Positions 19,635 through 29,483 are shown, counted from the stretch's first letter. The stretch is DNA of 64,000 nt from Rubripirellula amarantea (GCF_007859865.1 NZ_SJPI01000001.1:496001-560000); one strand, 5' to 3'. Notes: generated by a model from the sequence alone, not told the origin. Made by a program: numbers and translations.

Positions 19635-21101
19635 ATGAACGCTCAACGTAAACGAAATGGTTTTTGCGGTCGCACGCGCCGTGAATTTCTCTGGCAATCA
19701 GGTGGTGGATTCGGTGCCGCGGCGTTGGCGTCGATGTTCGCTGGCGATGGCTTCTTTCCGACGACAGCGAGTGCAAGTGACTCACCTTATCGCAATCCAC
19801 TCGCTCCCAAACCGCCGCATTTCGCGCCTAAGGCCAAGTCCGTAATCTTTCTGTTCATGTATGGCGGACCAAGTCACATCGACACGTTCGACTACAAACC
19901 GAAGATGAAAGGAATGGATGGCAAGACCGCTGATGTTGCCACCTTCGGTCGCGGCGGACACAAAAAGGGAGGCCGAATCGTTGAACCAAGATGGGATTTC
20001 AAACAACATGGTCAATGCGGTAAATGGGTGAGTTCCCTGTTCCCCCATGTCGCCGAACATGTCGATGATATTGCCTTCTTGCACTCAATGACGGCCGACT
20101 CGCCGATCCATGGTAGTGCAATGTTGATGATGAACAGTGGCAAGATTCTTTCGGGCAGTCCCGCGCTAGGATCATGGGTCAACTATGGCCTCGGAAGCGT
20201 GAATGAAAACCTTCCTGGATTCGTCGTGATGCTCGATTCCAAAGGCGGACCGATCAGCGGAGCAAAAAACTGGAGCAGCGGTTACATGCCGGCTACGTAC
20301 CAGGGCACTGTGTTTCGCAGCAAGGGTGCACCCATTCTGGATCTTGCACCACCAAGTGATCTACCATCTGGCGTCCAGCGAAAACTGATCGACTCCATTC
20401 AAGATGCTAACGCCGACCACCTCGCGCACCGCGTTGGCAATGATGACTTGGCTTCAAGAATCGCTAGTTACGAGCTTGCGTACAACATGCAGAGCACCGC
20501 ACCCGATGCGGTGGATTTTTCAAACGAAGACGCTGCGACGCTCGACATGTACGGAATTAACCAAGCACGCACTAATGACTTTGGAACTCGTTGTTTAATG
20601 GCTCGTCGATTGGTCGAACGGGGCGTCCGATTCATTCAGCTCTACAGTGGCGGTGCCCACAACGATGACAACTGGGACGCTCACGGCAATCTGGAAGACA
20701 ATCACAACAAGCACGCTGGCAATACGGACCTACCTATCGCGGCTCTGCTAAAGGACCTAAAGCAACGCGGAATGCTCGAAGAGACGCTAGTTGTTTGGGG
20801 TGGTGAGTTCGGACGTCAACCAACGGCGGAATACGCCGAAGGCAGCGGCCGTGACCACAATTCCTTCGGCTTCACGATGTGGATGGCGGGTGGCGGAATC
20901 AAAGGCGGCGTTAGTTACGGGACCACTGACGAACTTGGTTCCGCGGCGGCTGAGAACCCATTGCACGTCAAAAACCTCCACGCTACGATCCTTCACCAAC
21001 TGGGACTCGACCCAAACCACCTTTCATACTTCTTCAGCGGCCTGGACCAGAAACTGGTGGGCGTCGAAGAAGTACAACCGATCCACGAGATCATCACTTA
21101 G
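19635..21101 (+). CDS. DUF1501 protein with Tat signal
   Basis: 488 aa from the ATG at 19635. The N-terminus carries a twin-arginine signal (RTRREFLW, arginines 15-16) followed by a hydrophobic stretch, so it should be exported folded. The rest is DUF1501, a family related to sulfatase/alkaline phosphatase folds (SVIFLFMYGGPSHIDTFDYK; WGGEFGRQPTAE; GRDHNSFGF). It lies 78 bases after the PSD1 gene, the usual pairing in planctomycetes. A start at 19563 is also open but would displace the Tat motif inward. It ends 9 bases before the convergent epimerase gene, with no visible terminator between. The substrate is unknown. Confidence 0.93.
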   Translation: MNAQRKRNGFCGRTRREFLWQSGGGFGAAALASMFAGDGFFPTTASASDSPYRNPLAPKPPHFAPKAKSVIFLFMYGGPSHIDTFDYKPKMKGMDGKTADVATFGRGGHKKGGRIVEPRWDFKQHGQCGKWVSSLFPHVAEHVDDIAFLHSMTADSPIHGSAMLMMNSGKILSGSPALGSWVNYGLGSVNENLPGFVVMLDSKGGPISGAKNWSSGYMPATYQGTVFRSKGAPILDLAPPSDLPSGVQRKLIDSIQDANADHLAHRVGNDDLASRIASYELAYNMQSTAPDAVDFSNEDAATLDMYGINQARTNDFGTRCLMARRLVERGVRFIQLYSGGAHNDDNWDAHGNLEDNHNKHAGNTDLPIAALLKDLKQRGMLEETLVVWGGEFGRQPTAEYAEGSGRDHNSFGFTMWMAGGGIKGGVSYGTTDELGSAAAENPLHVKNLHATILHQLGLDPNHLSYFFSGLDQKLVGVEEVQPIHEIIT

Positions 21102-21110
21102 GGCGTCTGG

Positions 21111-22205
21111 TTACTGCGTCGAGAAAGTGAATATCGTTTGGGTATCGTAAACCTCGCCGGGGCGAAGAATCGTCGACGGAAAGTTTGGTTGGTTCGGACT
21201 GTCAGGGTAGTGCTGAGTTTCGAGACAGAACCCACCGCGTTGAACATAAGGCTTACCTGATTTGCCTTTCAAGCGACCATCAAGGAAGTTGCCACAATAA
21301 AACTGAACGCCTGGTTCAGTGGTTTGAACTTCCATGACACGTCCTGATTTTGGCTCGTACACTCGAGCAGCCAGCGTCAACTCGCCTTCCTTTCCCTCCT
21401 TGTCGAGCACCCAGTTGTGGTCATAGCCCATCCCGAAGGCAAGCTGCTGGTTTTCGATTCCGATGTCGCGTCCGATCGGCTTCGCGGTCGTAAAGTCAAA
21501 CGGCGTTCCGGCGACCGGTGGCAGTTCCCCAGTAGGAATAGAACCTTCGTCGATCGGCGTGTACTGTTTTGCGTTGATCATCAACTCATGGTCGAGGATC
21601 GTTCCCTCTCCCTCACCTTTGAGGTTGAAGTAAGTGTGCTGCGTCAAGTTGATCGGAGTCGCTTTGTCCGTCTCGGCCTTGTATCCCACCACCAATGAGT
21701 TTGCTTCTGTCAATCTGTAGGTGACTTCGCAATCCAAATTTCCAGGGTAGCCTTCTTCTTTGTCCTTGGATTGATAACGCAAGGTCAATTGATTGTTGAC
21801 CTGATCGTACTCAGCATCCCAAACTACTTTGTCGAAACCGACCGCACCGCCGTGCAAGTGATTCTTTCCGTTGTTCTTGAGCAGCGAATAAGCTTCGCCA
21901 TCTAGGGAAAATTCCCCGTTGGCAATTCGATTTCCGTAGCGTCCGACAACAGCACCGAAATATGGCTTATCGACAGCGTTGATGTAGTCTTTCACTTGAT
22001 CATAGCCAAGCGCGATATCGGCAAACTTCCCATCCCGGTCCGCTACGGAGATCGACGTAGCGATCGCTCCGTAGTTGGTCACTTTGACTGTCGTGCCATG
22101 GTCATTCTTGAGAGTGTAGAGCTCAATAGAATCGAAGTCTTTCACTTCAGAAAAAGCAGTCGAAGCTGGCATGATCAATAGCAGGGCAATAAGAAATGGT
22201 TTCAT
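21111..22205 (-). CDS. galM: Aldose 1-epimerase (galactose mutarotase), exported form
   Basis: A 364-aa mutarotase interconverting alpha and beta anomers of aldoses. The catalytic set is visible: H116/H118 in NHLHGG, H190 in LTQHTYFNL (the general acid) and E329 in FCLETQHYPDSPN (the base). An N-terminal hydrophobic stretch ending in STAFS suggests export, so it may act on sugars released outside the cytoplasm by the neighbouring GH2 enzyme. It lies 39 bases downstream of the symporter gene on the same strand and is probably in an operon with it: transport and mutarotation of the same sugar. Confidence 0.94.
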   Translation of the reverse strand: MKPFLIALLLIMPASTAFSEVKDFDSIELYTLKNDHGTTVKVTNYGAIATSISVADRDGKFADIALGYDQVKDYINAVDKPYFGAVVGRYGNRIANGEFSLDGEAYSLLKNNGKNHLHGGAVGFDKVVWDAEYDQVNNQLTLRYQSKDKEEGYPGNLDCEVTYRLTEANSLVVGYKAETDKATPINLTQHTYFNLKGEGEGTILDHELMINAKQYTPIDEGSIPTGELPPVAGTPFDFTTAKPIGRDIGIENQQLAFGMGYDHNWVLDKEGKEGELTLAARVYEPKSGRVMEVQTTEPGVQFYCGNFLDGRLKGKSGKPYVQRGGFCLETQHYPDSPNQPNFPSTILRPGEVYDTQTIFTFSTQ

Positions 22206-22244
22206 GAGGATCTCTTAGCTGAGGTTTTCGTAACGATCGTCGAA

Positions 22245-23894
22245 CTACTTCGGAGTTAGAACCGAAAAATCGGCGAAGGAAATGTAGATGGTGAATACGA
22301 TGGCGATCAGGACCAATCCAGCAGGTTTTGCGAATCGCCAAGGGGTCATATCAACTGCCCCCGCGTCTTCCTGTTCGAACTCGGTTTCTCTTGGCTTCAC
22401 TTCGCCAATAACAAGCATCAACACGAGCAGCCAAGCGAAGACAATTCCCAGAAAATGGAACTCGTGCAACGAATCGACGATCTTGTCAAAGGGCGAAACG
22501 AAGTATCCGGTTGCGATGACCGCGAAGCCTGCAACAAGGGCGATCTTGGCTGCGATCGGCGGTACGCGTTTAGTCAACATCCCAACCAAGACGACGGCAA
22601 AGATGGGAATGAAGTACATCCCATTCATCTTTTGTAGGTAATCGAAAATCCCCTTATCTTTGATCACCGGATGGTCAAGCAAGGGCGCGATCACCATGGC
22701 ACTGATCGCAATGATCCAACCGAAGACTTTCCCGGATCGCACAACTTGAGCTTCCGTGGCATCCTTGTTGATCACGCCTTTGTACAACCCCACACTGAAA
22801 AGTGTGCAAGAACTGTTCAGTGCTGAGTTAAAACTCGACAAAATCGCACCGATCATCGCAGCCGCGAAAAAACCCGTGAACGGTGCCGGTAAAACTCGAT
22901 TCACAAGCAATCCGTAAGCCTTATCCTTGTCGATACCCTGATCCGCAAACATTGCGTACGCGATCATCCCTGGGATTACGAGATAAATCGGGCCCAACAA
23001 TTTCAAAGCCCCGGTGAGCAGAACCCCCTTCTGGCCTTCGGCCAAACTACTTGCTCCAAACGTTCTCTGAATGATCTGCTGATTTGTCGTCCAATAGAAA
23101 AGGTTCAGCAGAAAGATGCCGGAGAATATGGTTCCAAAGGGAACCGATGACTCTGCGCCACCAACCGAATTGAACCGGTCCTTTTGCTGTTCAAACAAAA
23201 TGTGAGTGCCCTCGGAAATCCCTCCTTCGCCACCGAGCTGCGACAACGCGAATCCAGCAATCATGAATCCGCCAATGAACAGACCAATGCCATTGAGGGT
23301 GTCCGAAACGGCAACCGTTCTTAGTCCACCGAACAATGCATAGATTGCCCCAATAATTCCAACCAACCAGACGATAGCCCACAACGCAACAGGATAGGGC
23401 TGTAGGCCCATCGATTGAGGCACTTCGCCTAGCATCGATGGGACGTCCATGATTCCGATCATTCCCGTAGCGCCCGTGTAAAGAATGATCGGCAACAGAA
23501 TTCCAACATACGCTACTAAGAAGATCACATTGGTAATCACTTGAGTTTGGTGATCAAAGCGAATTTCCAGGTATTGAGGCACCGTTGAAACGCCGCTCCG
23601 CAAGAACTTGGGCAAAAAGAACCATGCCATGAACACGAGAGCAACGACACATACCACTTCCCACACCATCACGCACAAACCGTACGTGTAGGCTTGGCCA
23701 TTGAGACCCACCATTTGCTCGGTAGAAAGGTTGGTCAACAACAAGGACCCAGCGATCAAAGGGAACGTCAATGAACGCCCAGCGAGGAAGTAGCCACCCG
23801 TGCTGGAGTGGTCATCGTTCTTCGTCAGCCGCCAGGTCAGAAACGCGACTAGCCCCGTGAAGAACAGGAAAGAAACAATTGTTGTCAGGTCCAT
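22245..23894 (-). CDS. Sodium/solute symporter (SSS family)
   Basis: A 549-aa integral membrane protein with about 13-14 hydrophobic helices, of the SSS/SLC5 type that imports sugars, myo-inositol or other solutes with sodium. The family pattern is seen in [35 protein letters not shown] and [17 protein letters not shown]. Pairing with aldose 1-epimerase and the nearby glycosidase favours a sugar substrate (SglT-like), which is an inference. It is the first gene of a minus-strand pair, with its promoter in the 23895-24087 interval. Confidence 0.92.
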   Translation of the reverse strand: MDLTTIVSFLFFTGLVAFLTWRLTKNDDHSSTGGYFLAGRSLTFPLIAGSLLLTNLSTEQMVGLNGQAYTYGLCVMVWEVVCVVALVFMAWFFLPKFLRSGVSTVPQYLEIRFDHQTQVITNVIFLVAYVGILLPIILYTGATGMIGIMDVPSMLGEVPQSMGLQPYPVALWAIVWLVGIIGAIYALFGGLRTVAVSDTLNGIGLFIGGFMIAGFALSQLGGEGGISEGTHILFEQQKDRFNSVGGAESSVPFGTIFSGIFLLNLFYWTTNQQIIQRTFGASSLAEGQKGVLLTGALKLLGPIYLVIPGMIAYAMFADQGIDKDKAYGLLVNRVLPAPFTGFFAAAMIGAILSSFNSALNSSCTLFSVGLYKGVINKDATEAQVVRSGKVFGWIIAISAMVIAPLLDHPVIKDKGIFDYLQKMNGMYFIPIFAVVLVGMLTKRVPPIAAKIALVAGFAVIATGYFVSPFDKIVDSLHEFHFLGIVFAWLLVLMLVIGEVKPRETEFEQEDAGAVDMTPWRFAKPAGLVLIAIVFTIYISFADFSVLTPK

Positions 23895-24458
23895 TAGTGT
23901 CTTTCAATTACATCAATGTCGCGTTAATTACCAACGCATGGGGCAAGGTATTTCGATAAGGTAGGCTCAGCAATTTGCCAGTCGCAATGTGGGACACATT
24001 GTACGCTATTGGTTCAGCAGTCGTGCGATTCACGCCTAATGTTCCCTCACATCAACCTCTCTTGAGCGACTGAAGCCAACACGCATTTCACGGAGGCTGA
24101 GGTGTGCTCGCGTCTTCAAGCAACTTTCGCATCGGTGACTCTTTCCGCGGCACCAACACGACCTGCCGATGGACCTCCTTCGCGTGCACTTGCAACCGCC
24201 CCTGGATCAGCTCAATCTTCGAAGAAGCTACTAGTGCTTCGTCATGACCCAATCTCGTTGGGTCATGACGAAGTCCGATCTGGTGATGTCGATGCGCAGC
24301 ATGAACGACGCAAGGGAATTGCTTGAGAATGCGGCAACCGTTGATCAGTTGTTGGCCACCACATTCTAATTGGACATCACCATCACAGGCGATCAAGGTA
24401 ACCACAAGGACTATCCAACCGAGCGGAACTCCATGACTCGCGCTTTGCAACGAACTGA
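23895..24458. other. Intergenic region with gene-like fragments and a long palindrome
   Basis: 564 bases with no complete gene. The left part should hold the symporter promoter. Between 24088 and 24369 two protein-like tails point outward from a 37-base palindrome. One is leftward, ending at 24088 (reading LQVHAKEVHRQVVLVPRK near its end). The other is rightward, ending at 24369 (reading LLENAATVDQLLATTF). I recognise neither; they could be remnants of decayed genes. Confidence 0.4.
24237..24273. repeat. Perfect 16-bp inverted repeat with 5-nt loop
   Basis: CTTCGTCATGACCCAA and its exact reverse complement flank TCTCG. There is no T-run on either side, so it is not a typical terminator. Each arm contains the 8-bp palindrome GTCATGAC, giving a nested symmetry. 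It could be a protein-binding site, a mobile-element remnant, or a scar of a local inverted duplication. Confidence 0.8.
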
Positions 24459-26108
24459 TCATGGATTCTCCTTCGCTGGCAATGAAATGGATGCTTCACT
24501 TTCATTCCACCAAATCGAAAGTGTTCGCTCAGTTGAGTCAGGCCAAAATTCGCCAGTGGCAAAGTCGAGGTCACCATCCTCATCAAAATCACCGACTTCT
24601 AGCGTGGCATGATTCATGTGCCCGCTTTCGAGCGAGTGCCGCTTGAATGTTTCCCCATCGCGTTCAAGCAGGATCACACTGTCGAGCGGAACATCAACCT
24701 TGTTGTCGATTCGCCGCGGCAACAATGAGACAGCCACAACATCCAGATCACCGTCGCCATCGAAGTCACCCGGCAACGCACGATGGACTCCCTGCATTTT
24801 TGCAATTTGATGATGAACAAAAGGAAACGAGCCTTGGTTTTCAAGCCACTGAATCGAAAAGTATGGCTTCAACAAGTAGTCGTCGAACGCGTCTCCATTG
24901 GTGCACAAGACATCTAAATCACCATCTTCATCAAAGTCCACCAACTCGATACCGTTGGTTCCATGCGATGGATAGCCTGCCGACCAAATCAAGTGCGGCT
25001 TAAATTGCCCGCGTCCTTCGTTCAAATAAGCCACAACCAATTCGTGTTCCTGACTTAACACGGTGACAAAGTCCAGTTTTCCGTCACCGTTGAAGTCGCA
25101 TTTCTGGACCTGAATAGCACCCGATCGCTCATCAATCACTTCGCGTTGAAATTTAAGATTCCCCTGATCACTAACTTGATGATGCAAGAAGATTAAACTT
25201 CCCGTTTCCCGCCAACCAAACTCGGCGACGACGATGTCCATCGCGCCGTCACCATCAAAGTCTGCCGTCTCAACGGAAGCAACTCGGCCAACTTTGTAGA
25301 GCAATGTTTGCGACTGCCAGTTTCCATCAGTGTCTTCGTGCAACCAAATCACTTTTCCCCGATGATGATCATCAGGTAAGTAATCCCCTAGTTCGGCAAT
25401 CACATAATCAAGCCGGCCATCTTGATCCAGGTCGGTCGGATCAATGAAGGATACATTCCGATAGCGGGCCATCAAACCGAGTTCAACCGTATTCAAATCT
25501 CTTGATGATCGCCTCAATCCATTCGCACGGAATACATACCCACGTTTCATATCACACACTAACATTCCACCATCGTTCGCGGAAACAGGTGCATCGTCGT
25601 ACGATTTCGTGAGCCAACGCAAATTCGAGACGGATAGCGAGACGCCTTCAACTAAGACTGGGATGTCCTGGCGATCAAAACCAACAGAAAACGGAATGTC
25701 GCTGGTAGTTGAAGACTCGATCAGCAGTTCTTCTGGCGCTCGTTCGACGTAGTAGTCATAAACCAGTTGCTTCGGACTCGGCGGGCGAAGGTCGGTTCGC
25801 TTTGACTTGAAAAACAATTTGTATCCTTGGTCGATCTCGCGTTTCCACTGACGCTTCGCAAAACTGCTTGGACGCGGCATCCCATGGCAAGCTCCGCAGA
25901 AGCTTTCAATCTGACCCTCAAGCTCATCCTCGGACAGTGAAGTTTGCTTGGCGCTCGCGTTCGATGAGACTTGATGAGATCCCTGCGTCAGCCGAGCTTT
26001 ATCCGACTTGGTATCGCAACCAGTGAACGCTATCACGAGAGACATGAACGTGAAGCTCAGAACTTTCGAGGCCCCACTCGGCGGCACAAACTGAGTCGGC
26101 TGAAACAT
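24459..26108 (-). CDS. FG-GAP repeat lipoprotein with CxxCH motif
   Basis: A 549-aa predicted lipoprotein: hydrophobic signal with cysteine at residue 31 (IAFTGC), then a CGACH motif (C71, C74, H75) followed by MPRP, a cytochrome c-like haem site at the edge of a short helical region. The remainder (about 120-540) is FG-GAP/VCBS beta-propeller repeats with Asp-rich Ca-binding loops (DLDQDGRLDY, DFDGDGAMDI, DFNGDGKLDF, DFDEDGDLDV, DFDGDGDLDV). No TPR or UnbV domain is present, which separates it from the three CRTAC1-type genes. A haem-bearing propeller on the cell surface is the simplest reading. It is at the end of a minus-strand series; function unknown. Confidence 0.85.
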   Translation of the reverse strand: MFQPTQFVPPSGASKVLSFTFMSLVIAFTGCDTKSDKARLTQGSHQVSSNASAKQTSLSEDELEGQIESFCGACHGMPRPSSFAKRQWKREIDQGYKLFFKSKRTDLRPPSPKQLVYDYYVERAPEELLIESSTTSDIPFSVGFDRQDIPVLVEGVSLSVSNLRWLTKSYDDAPVSANDGGMLVCDMKRGYVFRANGLRRSSRDLNTVELGLMARYRNVSFIDPTDLDQDGRLDYVIAELGDYLPDDHHRGKVIWLHEDTDGNWQSQTLLYKVGRVASVETADFDGDGAMDIVVAEFGWRETGSLIFLHHQVSDQGNLKFQREVIDERSGAIQVQKCDFNGDGKLDFVTVLSQEHELVVAYLNEGRGQFKPHLIWSAGYPSHGTNGIELVDFDEDGDLDVLCTNGDAFDDYLLKPYFSIQWLENQGSFPFVHHQIAKMQGVHRALPGDFDGDGDLDVVAVSLLPRRIDNKVDVPLDSVILLERDGETFKRHSLESGHMNHATLEVGDFDEDGDLDFATGEFWPDSTERTLSIWWNESEASISLPAKENP

Positions 26109-26472
26109 TCGAATGGGTTGACACCAACGAAGAGAGAGAAGAACGAAATCGCAAGAGAGCGAGCGATCCTAACTCATCTTTTCACTGGTTGAAACACTCA
26201 ATATGGCATGCAAAAAAGATGCGCAAATTGAGAATAGAATTGCGTGATCTCGTATGTTTTTTGGTGGTGCTGAAGCTCAACATACTGGGTTAAACACAGC
26301 GTCCAACGCGGGCTCATTTTCTATCGCAATTCACCCGACGGGACATTCCGCGAAACGGCACTGCGCACGATCGTTCGACAGCGTCGATTGCCAACGAAGC
26401 GGTGACAACAACTCGCAAAGCTAGTTCGATGAATTGACTAGCGGTACTAAGACCGCAGGATTTTCGCCTGTG
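26109..26472. other. Intergenic region, nothing recognised
   Basis: 364 bases between two minus-strand genes. I see no gene, RNA or terminator. It probably carries the promoter of the FG-GAP lipoprotein. Confidence 0.5.
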
Positions 26473-27603
26473 TCACTCCGAAGCGATTACCTTGCGTGCA
26501 TGGTCAAGTCGCTTCGGCCAAACAAACTTTGGGGCCGTCGATGGATCATACTCATTCAAATGATCCTTCAAACGTGTAACAGGCTTACTGTATTCCAAGG
26601 ATGTGTCCCCAAATACTTCGCCACAGAGGGCAGCCAGCGCTGGGTCATACTCCCTAAGCAACATGCGGGTGTTCACGTGGTTATGGTCACGGTCGTTGGT
26701 GCGATTGTTGTTGAACCAAGACTGCACTCCTTCCGCAAAATACTCGTAGTGGTTAACCGCCGCATACTTCCCCTTCCACAATCCATCTTCCATCGCCTTG
26801 CTGTACGTATCACGCAATCGCTGATCAAAAGTGGCATCTAAGTTATTCATCCCTCGCAAGTGAATGCTATGCGCGAGTTCATGAATCAGAATGCACTCCT
26901 GCCAGTATGGATCGCCTTCGTAACCAAGCAGATTTTCTTCGGCGCAAGTGCAGTAGGGATCCGTTTCGCTACCGCCGGTTCCGCGTGCTCGAGCGTCCCA
27001 GTACTCGTGACCACTGAGTTGAGGAAAATCAGGATGTGGTTGATCTCGCATCGCAACAAACTCCGGCAAGTCAGTCGTGAATTCGTTATGCGCCAGCACG
27101 CATAGCCTAGCTCCGCTATCGATCATGGCTTGCCGAACTTCGGGCCGCTCACCAAGCATAGCATCGACCAGATACTTCGCTTCACGTACCGCATACGGAT
27201 TCACTTCTGCGGAAGCAACGATTAGCAACCCGCCCGCCTTCATCCGTTGAGTGTAGAAAGACGGCACACCATCCTCGGACTGAGGGTCAAACCGAAAGCT
27301 CTGAATTGGCACCTGACTCTCAACGGTTCGCTCTACGCCATCCTCGCGCCCCACAATCACAAACTGATGTCCCACCGAAGTTTTGATGATCATATTCTCG
27401 CGAGGTGAGATGGTTCCACTGGCAATGCGATCGACTGGCGTACGCAACCAAAACACGTCGATGATTTGATCGCTACCGTTGATGACCTGTAACTTGGGTC
27501 GAGGGGATTCGCCAGAGCAGGGCAGTGCGATAACCGAGATCAGAAGAAATTGAACGACGAGGAACCCAAGACTAGGAATGACCAAACGAGTCGAAATGTT
27601 CAT
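26473..27603 (-). CDS. Putative secreted gluzincin-type metallopeptidase with VHL-beta-like N-terminus
   Basis: A 376-aa protein with a signal peptide (about 1-30). Residues about 36-90 follow the pattern of the VHL beta domain: short strands with INGSDQIIDVFWL, then a SPREN turn and TSVGHQFVIVG. The C-terminal half holds a zinc-peptidase motif HELAHSIH (241-248), and a possible third ligand E287 in YEYFAEGVQSWF, as in gluzincins. The E291 glutamate sits one turn later. A Cys pair in YCTC (217-220) is unusual. No known family name comes to mind. The combination suggests a secreted protease or a catalytically modified relative. Its neighbours are other secreted minus-strand proteins. Confidence 0.75.
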   Translation of the reverse strand: MNISTRLVIPSLGFLVVQFLLISVIALPCSGESPRPKLQVINGSDQIIDVFWLRTPVDRIASGTISPRENMIIKTSVGHQFVIVGREDGVERTVESQVPIQSFRFDPQSEDGVPSFYTQRMKAGGLLIVASAEVNPYAVREAKYLVDAMLGERPEVRQAMIDSGARLCVLAHNEFTTDLPEFVAMRDQPHPDFPQLSGHEYWDARARGTGGSETDPYCTCAEENLLGYEGDPYWQECILIHELAHSIHLRGMNNLDATFDQRLRDTYSKAMEDGLWKGKYAAVNHYEYFAEGVQSWFNNNRTNDRDHNHVNTRMLLREYDPALAALCGEVFGDTSLEYSKPVTRLKDHLNEYDPSTAPKFVWPKRLDHARKVIASE

Positions 27604-27610
27604 CTAAACC

Positions 27611-27652
27611 CCAGCGAGTGGAAACCCATCGAGTAGAAACCCAGCGATAGTC
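27611..27652. repeat. Short tandem repeat, 15-bp unit
   Basis: CCAGCGAGTGGAAAC and CCATCGAGTAGAAAC stand head to tail, followed by a partial third unit beginning CCAGCGA. It lies in the gap just upstream of the metallopeptidase gene start. Confidence 0.7.
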
Positions 27653-27823
27653 ATAGCGTGCGAAGGAGTGCCAATGGCAAACGTCGATGCAATTGTTCGC
27701 GAGCAGCGGCAAAGCTCGGACCGACTCTTTACCGCTCGAATCGCGATGTAGCGCAACTAACACGACACGGCTATCATCGTACCGCCAAAATGCTGGTGAA
27801 TGACTATCGGCTTCGCCGCCCAC

Positions 27824-28729
27824 TCACTTGTTTGTAGCAGCGACCAGTCGTCGTATTTGATCGGCTTGCTCAGCATCGACGTAATCGAAACATGCCATGC
27901 CATTGCCGACGAGGTCAAATTCGTTGAACTGCCAAACGACATTGCGATTCCGATCTAACTCGATTAGTTGCGGGTTGTCTGGCCCCGCATGACAATTGTC
28001 GATGACGACGTGGCCATTGGGCAACTCTTCCAAACATGCAGTCCAGTGCAGCGAGACATCCGTACCGGGAATTTTTTGATTTGCTTCCCAGACGATTGTC
28101 TTGTCGGCTGCCACTTCGACAATCGAATTACCAGAGCCTGAATTGATCAAGGTATTCCCATTCTTGAGTCGAATTGCACCATAGACTCGCGTCCCGATTT
28201 TGTATTCCCAAACGATGGTACCGTCCGGCGAATACTCAGTTACCGTTCCCGGACCTTCGGCGCAAACCAAGTAGTTTCCACTGTCGAGCACTTCGGCCTG
28301 TCGCGTCTTGCTTCGCCCCTCTTTGCCAAGAGGAGTTTGGCTAATGATCTTACCCTCTGGACTAACCAATATGATCCGGTCATTGCCGGACTCCGCAATC
28401 ATCGTGTTCCCGTCTGCTAGCCGAGTGAATGCGTGAACATCGTTACTTTCATAGCGCCAAACTTCTTCACCAGCCAACGTTATCTCCTTCACAACATTCC
28501 AATCGTCGTGAAAGAGAATGTTACCGCTGTCGAGCATCTGAACTTCATGATGGCCTGCGTGACCTCCATCTGGCCCCGCCGTTTCGTATTGCCAAATCAC
28601 CGTGCCGTCAAGTTCGCATAACGCTATGAGATTCTTCTGATACGAAGCGCTCACCAAAATCAGCGGCGTGGGTTCAGCAAATGCAATGGCTGAGATTGCC
28701 AGTGAAAGGACAACGAGAAGGTGACGCAT
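27824..28729 (-). CDS. Secreted beta-propeller (PQQ-like / arylsulfotransferase-like) protein
   Basis: A 301-aa protein with a cleavable signal (LLVVLSLAISAIAFAEP). The mature part is made of about six repeats of the form D-G-x-I-V-W-x-Y followed by L-x-N-G-N-T-L-I (DGTVIWQYE, GEEVWRYE, DGTIVWEYK, KTIVWEAN, NRNVVWQF; LADGNTMIAE, LKNGNTLINS, LPNGHVVIDN). This is the pattern of PQQ-like or arylsulfotransferase-related propellers. No catalytic residues can be assigned; it may simply bind a ligand. It sits between the putative metallopeptidase and a DUF1080 protein on the same strand, all secreted. Confidence 0.85.
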   Translation of the reverse strand: MRHLLVVLSLAISAIAFAEPTPLILVSASYQKNLIALCELDGTVIWQYETAGPDGGHAGHHEVQMLDSGNILFHDDWNVVKEITLAGEEVWRYESNDVHAFTRLADGNTMIAESGNDRIILVSPEGKIISQTPLGKEGRSKTRQAEVLDSGNYLVCAEGPGTVTEYSPDGTIVWEYKIGTRVYGAIRLKNGNTLINSGSGNSIVEVAADKTIVWEANQKIPGTDVSLHWTACLEELPNGHVVIDNCHAGPDNPQLIELDRNRNVVWQFNEFDLVGNGMACFDYVDAEQADQIRRLVAATNK

Positions 28730-28838
28730 AACAGTTGGACTTTCTAAGAGGTGTCGTATTCTTTAACAAACATCCGTGAGTCGGAAGGGCTGCCCGTCAC
28801 CTAAGTTCTAAGCTAGTGATGGCAAGCTTGAAACGTAA

Positions 28839-29483
28839 CTAGGGAAGTAACTGGACTTCAACCCTGCGGATGCTCACGCGACTACCGGGGTCATGTTGCT
28901 GAAAGGCGAAGCAACCTTCTTTGAAGGTCTTTTCAAAATCAAGGTACTCGTACAACTCGCTACCATCGACCGTGACCTTGATTCGCGTTATGTCGCGACC
29001 ACGCCAATTGTCATCTCGCACTTCAAGTTCATAGGAAAACCATGTATCGGGTTTAACTAACTGGTTGTAGACATGACAAAGACCGTATAGCGATCCAGTT
29101 CGAATCGGGTCGGTATGAGTGCTGTCAATTTGAGCTTCGTAGCCATCCATGAATCCAGGACGCTCGGTGGTGCGAAAGTACAGCCCTGAGTTTCCTCCCT
29201 CATTGATCTTAACTTCGGCGCGATAGCGGAAGTTCTTGTAACTGCCACTGGTGGATACCAACATCGAAGCGCTACCTGATCCGCGGATCTCGCCGTCCTG
29301 AACCTCCCACTTGCTTTCGCCTTCACCGCCAACCTGCTCCCAACCCTCTAGTGACTTTCCATCGAACAACGTATTCCACGTTGCGTCATCGGATAGGGCG
29401 GAAGAACTGAGAACCAAGCAATTGCAAAACGAAGCACAAAGCAAGAAAGATAAACAAAGTCGAGGCATCAAAGATCTCTTCAA
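28839..29483 (-). CDS. DUF1080 (3-keto-disaccharide hydrolase-like) secreted protein
   Basis: A 214-aa protein with a signal peptide (about 1-31) followed by one DUF1080 beta-sandwich domain. The family opening WNTLFDGKSLEGWEQVGG and the core NSGLYFRTTERPGF are both clear. DUF1080 proteins have a concanavalin-like fold, and some members hydrolyse 3-keto-glycosides; many planctomycete copies are thought to act on or bind glycans. The domain is complete and alone. It is the first gene of the minus-strand set running to 24459, with separate gaps of about 110 to 360 bases, so one operon is not certain. Confidence 0.92.
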   Translation of the reverse strand: MKRSLMPRLCLSFLLCASFCNCLVLSSSALSDDATWNTLFDGKSLEGWEQVGGEGESKWEVQDGEIRGSGSASMLVSTSGSYKNFRYRAEVKINEGGNSGLYFRTTERPGFMDGYEAQIDSTHTDPIRTGSLYGLCHVYNQLVKPDTWFSYELEVRDDNWRGRDITRIKVTVDGSELYEYLDFEKTFKEGCFAFQQHDPGSRVSIRRVEVQLLP

